A DNA stretch of 64,000 nucleotides. Origin: Comamonadaceae bacterium (lineage in GTDB: Bacteria; Pseudomonadota; Gammaproteobacteria; Burkholderiales; Burkholderiaceae_C). Shown here piece by piece: positions 54,407 through 64,000 of the stretch. The notes below the pieces were generated by a model. It was not told the DNA's origin. It made no database searches and worked only from the letters and a program-made list of their open reading frames with translations. Numbering within the stretch: the first letter of the stretch is position 1; each line of letters starts with the position of its first letter. A program made the translations under genes and the position numbers. The stretch is from positions 41,544-105,543 of the forward strand of contig JAIXUG010000023.1 of the NCBI GenBank assembly GCA_027484105.1, written 5' to 3'.

Positions 54407-55362
54407 GCGAAGTGATCAAATGAGGGGTAAGTGGCGGGCTGAACAGTGCCTTTTTCATCGACCAAACGCACGGAGGGTTCGGCGCTGATGTGGCCAATGT
54501 GGGTAATCTGCGTGCCGCAGTCGGATGCCGCAGATTCAAGCGCTTGGCGTGATGAGGCTGGGGCCGTGAACACCAGTTCATAGTCGTCACCGCCAGACAG
54601 CACACACCGCAACAGCCATTCCTGCGGGCAGGTCCAAAGAGGTCGGCTCATCATCAAGCCCGAAAGGGCCGGTAAAGACAAAACAGCCCCGGCTCCACTG
54701 GCTTTCAGGATATGCCCCAGGTCGCCCAGCAGGCCATCGCTGACATCGGCCATGGCGTGAGCCAGACCGCGCAGCGACACCCCCAAAGTGTTGCGAGGTG
54801 TGGGGCTTTCCAGGCGGGACCTGGCCAGTTCAAAAATGTTTTGCGGCAGGCTCAAATGGCCTCGAAAAGCCTCCAGGGCCAAGCGGGCATCTCCCAGATG
54901 GCCACTCACATAGATGTCATCGCCCACCTGAGCCCCGCTGCGCAAGATGGCTTGCCCCACAGGGACTTCTCCCATCACGGTGATGCTGATGTTCAAGGGG
55001 CCTTGGGTGGTGTCGCCACCGATCAACTCGCAATCGTGCGCAACGGCCAGCGCAAACAAGCCTTGCGAAAAGTCGGACAACCAATCTTCATCGACCCGGG
55101 GCAAGGACAAGGACAGCAAAAAAGCGCGTGGCACAGCGCCGCAGGCGGCCAGATCGCTCAGGTTCACGGCCAGGGCTTTGTGACCCAAATGACGGGGATT
55201 CACAGTGGACAGGAAATGACGGCCTTCCACCAGCATGTCCGACGACAAAGCCAGTTGCTGACCCGGTTGGGGCGCCCAGATGGCGCAATCGTCGCCCACA
55301 CCGACAACGGCGTTTCGTGCCGGTCGCTTGAAAAAACGTTCAATCAGCTCAAATTCACCCAT
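54403..55362 (-). CDS. thiL: Thiamine-monophosphate kinase
   Basis: This 319-residue AIR-synthase-fold kinase makes thiamine diphosphate. It has MGEFELIERFFKRPARNAVV, VGDDCAIWAPQPGQQLALSSDML, the metal-binding LAVAHDCELIGGDTTQGPL and a late CVLSGGDDYELVFTAP. It heads the thiL-pgpA-pncC operon. Confidence 0.95.
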   Translation of the reverse strand: MGEFELIERFFKRPARNAVVGVGDDCAIWAPQPGQQLALSSDMLVEGRHFLSTVNPRHLGHKALAVNLSDLAACGAVPRAFLLSLSLPRVDEDWLSDFSQGLFALAVAHDCELIGGDTTQGPLNISITVMGEVPVGQAILRSGAQVGDDIYVSGHLGDARLALEAFRGHLSLPQNIFELARSRLESPTPRNTLGVSLRGLAHAMADVSDGLLGDLGHILKASGAGAVLSLPALSGLMMSRPLWTCPQEWLLRCVLSGGDDYELVFTAPASSRQALESAASDCGTQITHIGHISAEPSVRLVDEKGTVQPATYPSFDHFA

Positions 55363-55401
55363 GCCTGTGAGCTTAACCGCAAGTCAAGCCAGGTCTGCGG
55401 T

Positions 55402-55794
55402 TCAGTGCAGGGTGCGCCCTGTGGGTAGGGCGGTGGAAGAATCCAAAACAAATGTGGCGATGCTGGCATCAAACCGGTGTCCGTCTTCGGCCACAAAAAA
55501 GTAACTCCCGCCCATGGTGCCACTGGGCGCACGCAAGCGACAGCCACTGCTGTACTGGAATGATTCTCCGGGGCGCAGCAGCGGCTGCTGCCCAACCACA
55601 CCCAAGCCTTTGACCTCTTCCTTGTGCCCGCGTTCGTCTTGAATCACCCAGTGACGCGAGATCAGTTGCACGGGCACCTGCCCTGTGTTGGTCACGGTGA
55701 CGGTGTATGCAAAAGCGAAAACCTCTTGAAGAGGATGACTTTGGTCGGCCACGTAATGGGGCATGACCTCGATGAGAACGTTGTAGGCAGACAT
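55402..55794 (-). CDS. apaG: ApaG-domain protein
   Basis: This 130-residue fibronectin-like single-domain protein has [20 protein letters not shown] and [20 protein letters not shown], followed by [20 protein letters not shown] and GTMGGSYFF, the DUF525/ApaG pattern. ApaG was linked to cobalt/magnesium resistance in Salmonella; its biochemical role is unsettled. It is divergent from rpe with only 29 bp between the starts. Confidence 0.93.
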   Translation of the reverse strand: MSAYNVLIEVMPHYVADQSHPLQEVFAFAYTVTVTNTGQVPVQLISRHWVIQDERGHKEEVKGLGVVGQQPLLRPGESFQYSSGCRLRAPSGTMGGSYFFVAEDGHRFDASIATFVLDSSTALPTGRTLH

Positions 55795-55823
55795 TCGGCG
55801 ATGTTAACTGCGACAATTCGCAG

Positions 55824-56504
55824 ATGACCAAGACCTTCAGAATTGCCCCTTCCATCCTATCGGCTGATTTCGCCCGCTTGGGCGAGGAAGTCAAAAGCGT
55901 CATCGACGCCGGAGCCGACTGGATCCACTTTGACGTGATGGACAACCATTACGTGCCCAACCTCACTTTCGGCCCCATGATTTGCCAGGCGCTCAAGCCG
56001 CACGCCAAAACCGCTGCAGGCGTGGCTGTGCCGATCGATGTGCATTTGATGATTTCGCCCGTGGATGCGTTGGCAGCCTCATTTGCCGAGGCGGGGGCTG
56101 ACCTGATCAGTTTTCATCCGGATGCCAGCGCCCATGTGCACCGCAGCATTCAGGCCATCAAAAGCAAGGGTGTCAAGGCGGGCTTGGTGTTCAACCCGGC
56201 TGAGCCGCTGGATGTGCTGGAGTGGACGATCGATGAGATCGACCTGATCCTGATCATGAGCGTCAACCCGGGCTTTGGGGGGCAAAGCTTCATCGATTCG
56301 GCCTTGCGCAAGATAGAGCATGTGCGCAAGCTCATCGATGCCAGTGGCCGCGACATTCGCCTGGAAGTGGACGGCGGCATCAAGGCCGACAACATCCGCC
56401 GAGTGGCCGATGCAGGGGCCGACACCTTTGTGGCGGGCAGTGCCATTTTTGGCAAACCCGACTACAAGGCCGTGATCGACCAGATGCGCGTGGTGTTGGG
56501 CTGA
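55824..56504 (+). CDS. rpe: Ribulose-phosphate 3-epimerase
   Basis: This 226-residue TIM-barrel epimerase of the pentose phosphate and Calvin pathways has [17 protein letters not shown], the catalytic Asp in [30 protein letters not shown] and the late [20 protein letters not shown]. It is followed after 1 bp by gph. Confidence 0.95.
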   Translation: MTKTFRIAPSILSADFARLGEEVKSVIDAGADWIHFDVMDNHYVPNLTFGPMICQALKPHAKTAAGVAVPIDVHLMISPVDALAASFAEAGADLISFHPDASAHVHRSIQAIKSKGVKAGLVFNPAEPLDVLEWTIDEIDLILIMSVNPGFGGQSFIDSALRKIEHVRKLIDASGRDIRLEVDGGIKADNIRRVADAGADTFVAGSAIFGKPDYKAVIDQMRVVLG

Positions 56505-56505
56505 C

Positions 56506-57228
56506 ATGACGGTCCATGCTCATGACCTGAAGCAGATCGAAGCGGTCATTTTTGACCTGGATGGCACCATGGTCAACACCTTGGGTGATTTTCAGGTGGC
56601 TTTGCATCGCACCATGGCCGATTTGAATTTGCCCTCGGTGCCGGATGCGCTGATCGAGCAAACCATTGGCAAAGGGTCGGAACACCTGATACGCACTCTG
56701 CTGGCTTATCAAGTCGCCAGGCCAGAGGTCAAGGGGGTTGGCCAGGCCTGTCCTGCCTTGTCGGTCGATGCCTTGTTTGACCGTGCATGGCAACGCTACC
56801 AACACCACTACATGGCCATCAACGGGCAATTTGCCGATGTGTATCCGGGTGTGTTGGAGGCGCTGCATGGCTTGGCGAGCCAAGGGGTGCCCATGGCCTG
56901 CCTGACCAACAAACCCCTTGCTTTTGCCCAAGCCTTGTTGAGAGAAAAGTCCTTGACCCATTTTTTTGCACGGGTTTTTGGCGGGGACAGTTTCGAGCGC
57001 AAAAAACCGGACCCTTTGCCCATTTTGAAAACCTGCCAAGCGCTGGGGACGGCCGTCACACGCACCTTGATGGTGGGCGATTCCAGCAATGACGCTCAGG
57101 CGGCGCATGCTGCGGGTTGTCCTGTGGTGCTGGTCACCTATGGCTATAACCACGGGCAACCCGTGCAAGACACGCCCGCGGCGGCTTGGTTGGACACCTT
57201 GGCCGATCTGCCGATCCGTTTGGCTTGA
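56506..57228 (+). CDS. gph: Phosphoglycolate phosphatase
   Basis: This 240-residue HAD-family phosphatase has the nucleophile motif VIFDLDGTMVNTLGDF, CLTNKPLAFAQALL (motif II), KPDPLPILKTCQALG (motif III Lys) and VGDSSNDAQAAHAAG (motif IV). The rpe-gph-trpE order is typical of proteobacteria and supports phosphoglycolate as the substrate over other HAD substrates. Confidence 0.93.
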   Translation: MTVHAHDLKQIEAVIFDLDGTMVNTLGDFQVALHRTMADLNLPSVPDALIEQTIGKGSEHLIRTLLAYQVARPEVKGVGQACPALSVDALFDRAWQRYQHHYMAINGQFADVYPGVLEALHGLASQGVPMACLTNKPLAFAQALLREKSLTHFFARVFGGDSFERKKPDPLPILKTCQALGTAVTRTLMVGDSSNDAQAAHAAGCPVVLVTYGYNHGQPVQDTPAAAWLDTLADLPIRLA

Positions 57229-57306
57229 ACCATGTGGCAGGCTGAGTCGGTGGTCGATCACGTCGGACCAGACCCCAGGTCAGGGCTTTGCTACACTTGG
57301 CCCATC

Positions 57307-57399
57307 ATGTTCATCCCAAGCCACTCCTGCGCAGCCAGCCTGCCGAGCCATTCCCCAGCGGAAGGCCGGGGAGCCTGGCCCTGGCGTCAGCCAGCCTGA
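57307..57399 (+). promoter_or_regulatory. Candidate trp leader peptide region
   Basis: The 293-bp spacer 57229-57521 between gph and trpE holds a 30-codon open frame from ATG 57307. It ends with the codons for GAWPWRQPA and has two Trp codons near its end, as a Trp-sensing leader peptide would. Downstream dyads exist (GTCATG-N5-CATGAC at 57440-57456 and ACCTC-GAAC-GAGGT just before trpE), but no stem followed by a T-run is seen. Classical attenuation is therefore unproven. Confidence 0.28.
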
Positions 57400-57521
57400 C
57401 CCCACCCACGTGCGGCCTTGCCCGCCCCCCGCGCCCGCAGTCATGCCCACCATGACCGGGCACCTGGATGAATGAAAAGCACCTCGAACGAGGTCGCTGA
57501 GCGCTTTGGAGGCTCTAGCCT

Positions 57522-59021
<1,500 letters not shown>

Positions 59022-59023
59022 TC

Positions 59024-59605
59024 ATGGCGAAAAAAATCAAACTCCTGATGGTCGACAACTACGACTCCTTCACCTTCAACATCGTGCAGTACTTTGGCGA
59101 GCTGGGGGCAGAAGTTGAGGTGTTTCGCAACGACGAAATCACCCTGGAAGGCATTGCAGCGCGCCAACCCGATCGTCTGGTGATCTCGCCCGGTCCCTGT
59201 TCGCCAGCCGAGGCGGGCATCTCGGTGGCGGCCATCCAGCACTTCGCGGGCAAGTTGCCCATTTTGGGTGTGTGCCTGGGACACCAGAGCATTGGCGCGG
59301 CCTTTGGCGGCAAGATTGTTCGGGCGCAAGAGTTGATGCACGGCAAGACCAGTGTCATCACCACCACGCAAGAAGGCGTGTTCGCAGGTTTGCCTGAAAA
59401 ATTCACCGTCAACCGCTACCACTCTCTGGCCATTGAGCGGGCCACTTGCCCGTCATGCCTCAAAGTCACGGCCTGGACTGACGATGGCGAGATCATGGGC
59501 GTGCGCCACACCGAGCTCGACATCGAGGGCGTGCAGTTCCACCCCGAATCCATCCTCACCGAGCACGGCCACGCCATGCTCAAGAACTTTCTGGAGCGGC
59601 CATGA
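59024..59605 (+). CDS. trpG: Anthranilate synthase glutamine amidotransferase
   Basis: This 193-residue class I amidotransferase has [20 protein letters not shown], the nucleophile Cys in [18 protein letters not shown], and the His-Glu pair in [16 protein letters not shown] 59024 has GGAG 5 bp upstream; a GTG at 59018 overlapping the trpE stop is an alternative. Its stop overlaps the ltaE start as ATGA. Confidence 0.95.
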   Translation: MAKKIKLLMVDNYDSFTFNIVQYFGELGAEVEVFRNDEITLEGIAARQPDRLVISPGPCSPAEAGISVAAIQHFAGKLPILGVCLGHQSIGAAFGGKIVRAQELMHGKTSVITTTQEGVFAGLPEKFTVNRYHSLAIERATCPSCLKVTAWTDDGEIMGVRHTELDIEGVQFHPESILTEHGHAMLKNFLERP

Positions 59606-60669
59606 TTGATTTGCGCAGCGACACTGTCACGCAGCCCACCGCGGCCATGCGCGAGGCCATGTTGCGCGCGCCCTTAGGGGACGATGTGTTTGGCGATGAC
59701 CCCACGGTCAACGCCCTGCAAGAACGCATCGCGCAGATCACCGGCAAAGAAGCGGCGCTGTTCATGCCATCGGGCACACAGAGCAACTTGTGCGCCTTGA
59801 TGGCGCATTGCGAGCGGGGTGACGAGTACATCGTGGGCCAAAACGCCCACACATACCGCTACGAAGGCGGCGGCGCAGCCGTGCTGGGCAGCATCCAGCC
59901 GCAGCCCCTGGCGCAAAACGCCGTGGGTGAAATGGCGTTGACCGAAATCGCCGCAGCCATCAAACCCATCGATTGCCACTTTGCCCGCACCCGTCTGCTG
60001 GCGCTGGAAAACACCTGGAACGGCCACCCCATGTCGCAAGACTATCTGGCACAAGCCACGGGTCTGGCCAGACGGCATGGCTTGGCCACGCACCTGGACG
60101 GCGCGCGCTTGTTCAATGCCGCCGTGGCCCAAGCCCATGGTGGCCCGGTGGCCGACAGTGTTCGTCGGATCACCGACCAATTCGACAGCGTGTCCGTGTG
60201 TTTCAGCAAGGGTTTGGGCGCGCCCGTGGGCTCGGCCCTGTGCGGCTCGCGTGAGCTGATAGCCAAAGCCTTGCGTTGGCGCAAAGTGCTGGGCGGTGGC
60301 CTGCGTCAATCCGGCGTGTTGGCGGCAGCGGCTTTGTATGCACTGGACCACCATGTCGATCGGCTGGCCGATGACCATGCTTTGGCACAGCGTCTGGCCC
60401 AAGGCCTGCAAGGCGTTCCTGGTTTGAGCGTGCGTTCGGCGCAGACCAACATCGTGTTTGTGGACGTGGCCGATGGCCGAGGCCCGGCACTCTTGGAAGC
60501 CATGAAAGCGCAGGGCGTTTTGGCCACAGGCCTGATCGGTCTGCGTTTTGTGACGCACTTGCATGTCGACCCGGCCGGCATCGACCAAGCGGTCGAATGC
60601 ATTCGCCGTTTCATGGCCAGCCATGCGCCGAATTCGGTGCAAGGCACCACGCCTTCGGGCGTGTACTGA
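59602..60669 (+). CDS. ltaE: Low-specificity L-threonine aldolase
   Basis: This 355-residue fold-type I PLP enzyme cleaves threonine or allo-threonine to glycine and acetaldehyde. It begins [20 protein letters not shown] and has the PLP Lys in [19 protein letters not shown] and the Asp in [20 protein letters not shown]. It sits inside the trp operon, coupled to trpG by an ATGA overlap and 61 bp ahead of trpD, although it has no direct role in tryptophan synthesis. Confidence 0.92.
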   Translation: MIDLRSDTVTQPTAAMREAMLRAPLGDDVFGDDPTVNALQERIAQITGKEAALFMPSGTQSNLCALMAHCERGDEYIVGQNAHTYRYEGGGAAVLGSIQPQPLAQNAVGEMALTEIAAAIKPIDCHFARTRLLALENTWNGHPMSQDYLAQATGLARRHGLATHLDGARLFNAAVAQAHGGPVADSVRRITDQFDSVSVCFSKGLGAPVGSALCGSRELIAKALRWRKVLGGGLRQSGVLAAAALYALDHHVDRLADDHALAQRLAQGLQGVPGLSVRSAQTNIVFVDVADGRGPALLEAMKAQGVLATGLIGLRFVTHLHVDPAGIDQAVECIRRFMASHAPNSVQGTTPSGVY

Positions 60670-60730
60670 TGGCCCTCCTGCCATGATGCGCAGCCTTTTT
60701 TGATTCACTTTTTATACCGAGGACATAGCC

Positions 60731-61759
60731 ATGCCCATCACTCCCCAGGAAGCGTTGCAGCGCACCATTGAGCACCGCGAAATTTTTCACGATGAGATGC
60801 TCAAGATCATGCGCATGATCATGAATGGCGAGCTGTCGCCTGTCATGACGGCGGCGCTCATCACGGGCTTGCGCGTGAAAAAGGAAACCATTGGTGAGAT
60901 CACCGCCGCCGCGCAAGTCATGCGCGAGTTTTCAACCAAGGTGCATGTGGCCGACCCCACCCACTTGGTAGACATCGTGGGCACGGGGGGGGATGGTGCG
61001 CACACCTTCAACATCTCCACTTGCGCGATGTTTGTGGCTGCGGCAGCTGGGGCCAAAACCGCCAAACATGGCGGGCGCAGCGTCAGCAGCAAGTCCGGCA
61101 GCGCCGATGTGGTGGAGGCCCTAGGCGGCAACATCAACCTCAAGCCAGAGCAGATTGCCCGCTCGATCGAGGAAGTGGGCATTGGCTTCATGTTTGCGCC
61201 CAACCACCATCCGGCCATGAAAAATGTGGCCCCGGTGCGCAAGGAGCTGGGCGTGCGCACGATTTTCAACATCCTCGGGCCCTTGACCAACCCGGCCAGC
61301 GCGCCCAACATCCTGATGGGTGTGTTCCACTCCGACCTGGTGGGCATCCAGGTGCGTGCCTTGCAGCGCTTGGGGGCAGAACACGCGGTGGTGGTTTATG
61401 GCCGCGATGGCATGGACGAGATCAGCTTGGGCGCCGCCACTTTGGTGGGCGAGTTGAAAAACGGCCAGATCAGCGAATACGAAATCCACCCGGAAGACTT
61501 TGGCCTGACCATGGCCAGCAACCGCGCCTTGAAAGTGGACACGCCCGAGGAGTCCATGGCCATGTTGCGTGGCGTGTTGGACAATCAGCCCGGCGCAGCG
61601 CGCGACATCGTCATGATCAACGCGGGCGCTGCCCTGTATGCGGCCAATGTGGCCAGCAGCATTGCGGATGGCCTGGCGCGTGCGCGAGAGGCCATCGAGT
61701 CGGGTGCGGCCAAAGCCAAGTTGGCGCAGTTTGTGGCGTTTGGCCAGTCGGCGGGTTGA
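60731..61759 (+). CDS. trpD: Anthranilate phosphoribosyltransferase
   Basis: This 342-residue enzyme joins anthranilate to PRPP. Motifs are [19 protein letters not shown] (PRPP site), [20 protein letters not shown] and [21 protein letters not shown] region near residue 175. It is separate from TrpG, unlike the TrpGD fusion of enterobacteria. Confidence 0.95.
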   Translation: MPITPQEALQRTIEHREIFHDEMLKIMRMIMNGELSPVMTAALITGLRVKKETIGEITAAAQVMREFSTKVHVADPTHLVDIVGTGGDGAHTFNISTCAMFVAAAAGAKTAKHGGRSVSSKSGSADVVEALGGNINLKPEQIARSIEEVGIGFMFAPNHHPAMKNVAPVRKELGVRTIFNILGPLTNPASAPNILMGVFHSDLVGIQVRALQRLGAEHAVVVYGRDGMDEISLGAATLVGELKNGQISEYEIHPEDFGLTMASNRALKVDTPEESMAMLRGVLDNQPGAARDIVMINAGAALYAANVASSIADGLARAREAIESGAAKAKLAQFVAFGQSAG

Positions 61760-61828
61760 GCTTGGCGCCGTCCTTTTTGCTTGAATTTTGAAAAACGGTG
61801 CCGCTGAGCCCTTACACGAAAGAAAACC

Positions 61829-62617
61829 ATGAGTGACATCCTCGACAAAATCGTCGCCGTCAAACGTGAAGAGGTCGCTGCCGCTATGGTCAGAAAGCCC
61901 ATGGACGTGATGCGGGCCGATGCCGAAAGCCGTGTGCTCACGCGTGACTTTGAAGGTGCCATGCGTGCCAAGCTGGCGGCAGGTCAGGCGGCAGTCATCG
62001 CCGAAATCAAAAAGGCCAGCCCCTCCAAAGGTGTGCTGCGGGCTGACTTCATCCCGGCCGACATCGCCCAAAGCTATGCCGAGCACGGCGCGGCCTGTTT
62101 GTCGGTCTTGACAGACAAACAGTTCTTTCAGGGCAGTGTGGATTTCCTCAAGCAAGCCCGCGCCAGTTGTGATTTGCCGGTGCTGCGCAAGGATTTCATG
62201 GTCGACCCCTACCAAATCTACGAAGCGCGGGCCATGGGTGCGGATGCCATTTTGCTGATCGCCGCTTGCCTGGACGATGCGCAGATGGCCGACATGGAGG
62301 CTGTGGCCCGCCGTTTGGACATGGCGGTGTTGGTGGAAGTGCACGACCGGGCCGAGTTGGATCGCGCCCTGAAACTGAAAACCCGACTGGTGGGCGTCAA
62401 CAACCGCAATTTGAAAACTTTCGAAGTGTCTTTGCAGGCCACATTGGATTTGTTGCCGCACGTGCCTGCCGACCGTTTGCTGGTGACCGAAAGCGGCATT
62501 TTGTCTGCTGACGATGTCAAGCGCATGCGTGAAGCGCAGGTCAACGCCTTCTTGGTCGGCGAGGCTTTCATGCGCGCCGACGAGCCGGGCGAGGCACTGG
62601 CGAAGCTTTTTGCCTGA
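61829..62617 (+). CDS. trpC: Indole-3-glycerol phosphate synthase
   Basis: This 262-residue TIM-barrel enzyme has [20 protein letters not shown], the early catalytic Lys segment, then [36 protein letters not shown] and [16 protein letters not shown]. It stands alone rather than fused to TrpF. The ung start overlaps its stop codon by one base. Confidence 0.95.
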   Translation: MSDILDKIVAVKREEVAAAMVRKPMDVMRADAESRVLTRDFEGAMRAKLAAGQAAVIAEIKKASPSKGVLRADFIPADIAQSYAEHGAACLSVLTDKQFFQGSVDFLKQARASCDLPVLRKDFMVDPYQIYEARAMGADAILLIAACLDDAQMADMEAVARRLDMAVLVEVHDRAELDRALKLKTRLVGVNNRNLKTFEVSLQATLDLLPHVPADRLLVTESGILSADDVKRMREAQVNAFLVGEAFMRADEPGEALAKLFA

Positions 62618-63378
62618 TGTCCAGCGCCGGTGCTCAGCAGACTTTGGGCTTTGGGGATGCCCCCTTGGAGGCCGACGGTTTGAGGCAGTGGCCACCGGAT
62701 TTACGGGATCTGGATGAGGGTTGGGCCCCCCTGGTGCAAGAATTCTTGGCCTCTGCGGCGGGGCAGGCTCTGTCTGTGCGATTGGCAAACGCATTGAGGG
62801 CAGGGAAAACCGTGTACCCCGCTGCGCCATTCAAAGCGCTCACCTTGACCCCCCTGAGTCATGTGCGTGTGGTGATTTTGGGCCAAGACCCCTATCACGG
62901 GCCAGGTCAAGCCGAAGGCCTGGCCTTTTCGGTCGCCCCCGGGGTGCGCCTGCCGCCCAGTTTGCGCAATATATTCAAGGAGTTGCATCAAAGTCTGGCC
63001 ATTCCAAGTCCCACGGATGGCTCCTTGGTGCGATGGGCGCAGCAGGGCGTTCTCCTGCTCAACACCTGTTTGACGGTCGAAGCCGGGCAGGCGGCCAGCC
63101 ACGCCGGTTGGGGGTGGGAGGCCTTGACCGACGCCTTGGTGCTGGCCGTGGCCCAAAGCCCCCAGCCCGTGGTGTTCATGCTGTGGGGTGGGCACGCACA
63201 ATCAAAAAAGAAGGTGATCCATGCCGCCTGTGGCACGCCAAGGCACCTGATTTTGGAGGCCAACCACCCCTCACCCTTGTCTGCTTTACGCCCTCCCGTG
63301 CCTTTTTTGGGTTGCCACCACTTCGCAAGTGCCAATCGTTTCCTGCTTGAATCCGGTGCAAAACCCATCGCATGGTGA
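62617..63378 (+). CDS. ung: Uracil-DNA glycosylase
   Basis: This 253-residue family 1 enzyme excises uracil from DNA. The water-activating loop is [40 protein letters not shown] and the leucine-loop region [13 protein letters not shown] with its catalytic His are both present. It is the last gene of the trp transcript before the tRNA cluster. Confidence 0.95.
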   Translation: MSSAGAQQTLGFGDAPLEADGLRQWPPDLRDLDEGWAPLVQEFLASAAGQALSVRLANALRAGKTVYPAAPFKALTLTPLSHVRVVILGQDPYHGPGQAEGLAFSVAPGVRLPPSLRNIFKELHQSLAIPSPTDGSLVRWAQQGVLLLNTCLTVEAGQAASHAGWGWEALTDALVLAVAQSPQPVVFMLWGGHAQSKKKVIHAACGTPRHLILEANHPSPLSALRPPVPFLGCHHFASANRFLLESGAKPIAW

Positions 63379-63394
63379 AAACTTGCAGGGGATC

Positions 63395-63424
63395 TTGCAG
63401 GGTCCCGCAAAAAGATGGCATAAT
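63395..63424 (+). promoter_or_regulatory. Promoter of the tRNA-tuf cluster
   Basis: TTGCAG (63395-63400) and CATAAT (63419-63424) are 18 bp apart and end 15 bp before tRNA-Tyr. The -35 box lies in a short direct repeat (TTGCAGGG at 63383 and again at 63395). The spacing and place are right for a sigma-70 promoter of a stable-RNA operon. Confidence 0.65.
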
Positions 63425-63439
63425 CTAAGACTCGCTTCT

Positions 63440-63525
63440 GGAGGGGTGCCCGAGTGGCTAAAGGGGGCAGACTGTAAATCTGTTGGCTTACGCCTACACT
63501 GGTTCGAATCCAGTCTCCTCCACCA
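63440..63525 (+). tRNA. tRNA-Tyr (anticodon GTA)
   Basis: This 86-nt tRNA has a long variable arm and an encoded CCA. The acceptor GGAGGGG pairs with CTCCTCC; the anticodon arm CAGACTGTAAATCTG shows GTA. It is the first of three tRNAs ahead of tuf. Confidence 0.97.
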
Positions 63526-63613
63526 GCAAACTGGCTAATCACCGGATTGATTTGAGCAATTGGAAATGGTTTCCAAGCATTGGCAGCGCATTCACTCGTG
63601 CGTTGCACACAGT

Positions 63614-63687
63614 GCGGGAGTAGTTTAATGGTAGAACCTTAGCCTTCCAAGCTAATGACACGGGTTCGATTCCCGTTTCCCGCTCCA
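63614..63687 (+). tRNA. tRNA-Gly (anticodon TCC)
   Basis: This 74-nt tRNA has acceptor GCGGGAG pairing with TTCCCGC and an encoded CCA. The anticodon loop CTTCCAA in the stem TTAGC/GCTAA gives TCC. The 88-bp spacer before it holds no other feature that I can see. Confidence 0.97.
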
Positions 63688-63715
63688 GTCTGCCGGTGAG
63701 TTTGTCAGAAGTTTC

Positions 63716-63790
<75 letters not shown>

Positions 63791-63796
63791 GTTTTG

Positions 63797-63822
63797 GGGC
63801 GTACAACGCCAGTTGTACGCCC
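63797..63822 (+). other. Strong hairpin between tRNA-Thr and tuf
   Basis: GGGCGTACAAC (63797-63807) and GTTGTACGCCC (63812-63822) form a perfect 11-bp stem with a GCCA loop, 6 bp after the tRNA CCA. No clear T-run follows (CTCTGTCTTGG), so it more likely acts as an RNA processing or partial termination element between tRNAs and the tuf message. Confidence 0.55.
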
Positions 63823-63863
63823 TCTGTCTTGGTTGTTGACCGCTACTTTTCGGAGTCTAAGAT

Positions 63864-64000
63864 ATGGCAAAAGAGAAATTTGAACGGACCAAACCCCACG
63901 TGAACGTGGGCACCATCGGTCACGTTGACCACGGCAAGACCACCCTGACCGCCGCCATCACCACCGTGTTGGCTGCCAAGTTCGGCGGTGCCGCCAAAGC
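63864..64000 (+). CDS. tuf: Elongation factor Tu, 5' fragment
   Basis: These are the first 45 codons of EF-Tu, cut by the window edge: [20 protein letters not shown] followed by [13 protein letters not shown], which contains the P-loop GHVDHGKT of the GTPase. The tRNA-Tyr/Gly/Thr-tuf order suggests the tufB copy upstream of secE-nusG. Confidence 0.96.
   Translation, partial: MAKEKFERTKPHVNVGTIGHVDHGKTTLTAAITTVLAAKFGGAAK

Overview
The window looks like a chromosome segment of a betaproteobacterium, most likely Burkholderiales and probably Comamonadaceae (the family assignment is inference). The evidence is high-GC coding sequence on both strands, a recG-oxyR pair, a trpE-trpG-trpD-trpC order, the tRNA-Tyr/Gly/Thr-tuf arrangement and a spc/alpha ribosomal block with betaproteobacterial protein sequences. 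I see no insertion sequence, prophage, CRISPR array or rRNA gene.

Layout. 1-8.3 kb: the 5' end of queA, then recG, oxyR, ubiA, proC, glpK and glpD. 8.5-17.3 kb: ribosomal genes rplN to rplQ with secY, rpmJ and rpoA, closed by an initiator tRNA and a bidirectional terminator. 17.4-22 kb: lptD-surA-rsmA (outer-membrane biogenesis and rRNA methylation), divergent from amgK-rsmE and an MFS transporter. 25-29.3 kb: an alpha/beta hydrolase, an M20 peptidase, a MobA-like nucleotidyltransferase and XdhC. 29.3-38.1 kb: the accessory highlight, a leftward bacterial microcompartment (BMC) operon. 38.2-41.5 kb: a Crp/Fnr-type regulator, an N-formylglutamate amidohydrolase-like gene and a GMC oxidoreductase. 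41.6-42.2 kb: a BrnT/BrnA toxin-antitoxin pair. 42.2-49.6 kb: gap, tkt, a lone Rieske oxygenase, murU, pepP and a MOSC protein. 49.8-53.3 kb: maeB and a barnase/barstar-like pair. 53.4-63.4 kb: pncC-pgpA-thiL, apaG, rpe-gph, trpEG-ltaE-trpDC and ung. 63.4-64 kb: three tRNAs and the start of tuf.

The BMC operon (38075 down to 30371) has ten tightly packed genes. Three encode an NMT1/SsuA-type ABC importer. They are followed by a TauD-family 2-oxoglutarate dioxygenase, an acylating-type aldehyde dehydrogenase, two CsoS1D/CcmP-like tandem-domain shell proteins, a pentamer protein, a hexamer protein, and an unrecognised protein with a Cys/His cluster. The aldehyde dehydrogenase ends in a linker plus a short amphipathic helix, the usual form of a BMC encapsulation tag. 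The dioxygenase also has an unusual C-terminal extension that could serve the same purpose. My working model is inference: an imported small organic compound (sulfonate-like, by transporter and TauD homology) is cleaved by the dioxygenase to an aldehyde, and the aldehyde is oxidised inside a minimal metabolosome. No RuBisCO, B12- or glycyl-radical signature enzyme, phosphotransacylase or alcohol dehydrogenase is encoded nearby, so this is neither a carboxysome nor a standard Pdu/Eut system. A Crp/Fnr-family gene diverges from the operon across a 135-bp spacer holding three palindromes.

The rest is mostly core metabolism. The peptidoglycan-recycling pair amgK and murU is split over two loci 24 kb apart. 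The ribosomal block starts abruptly at rplN after glpD and lacks infA. ltaE sits inside the trp operon.
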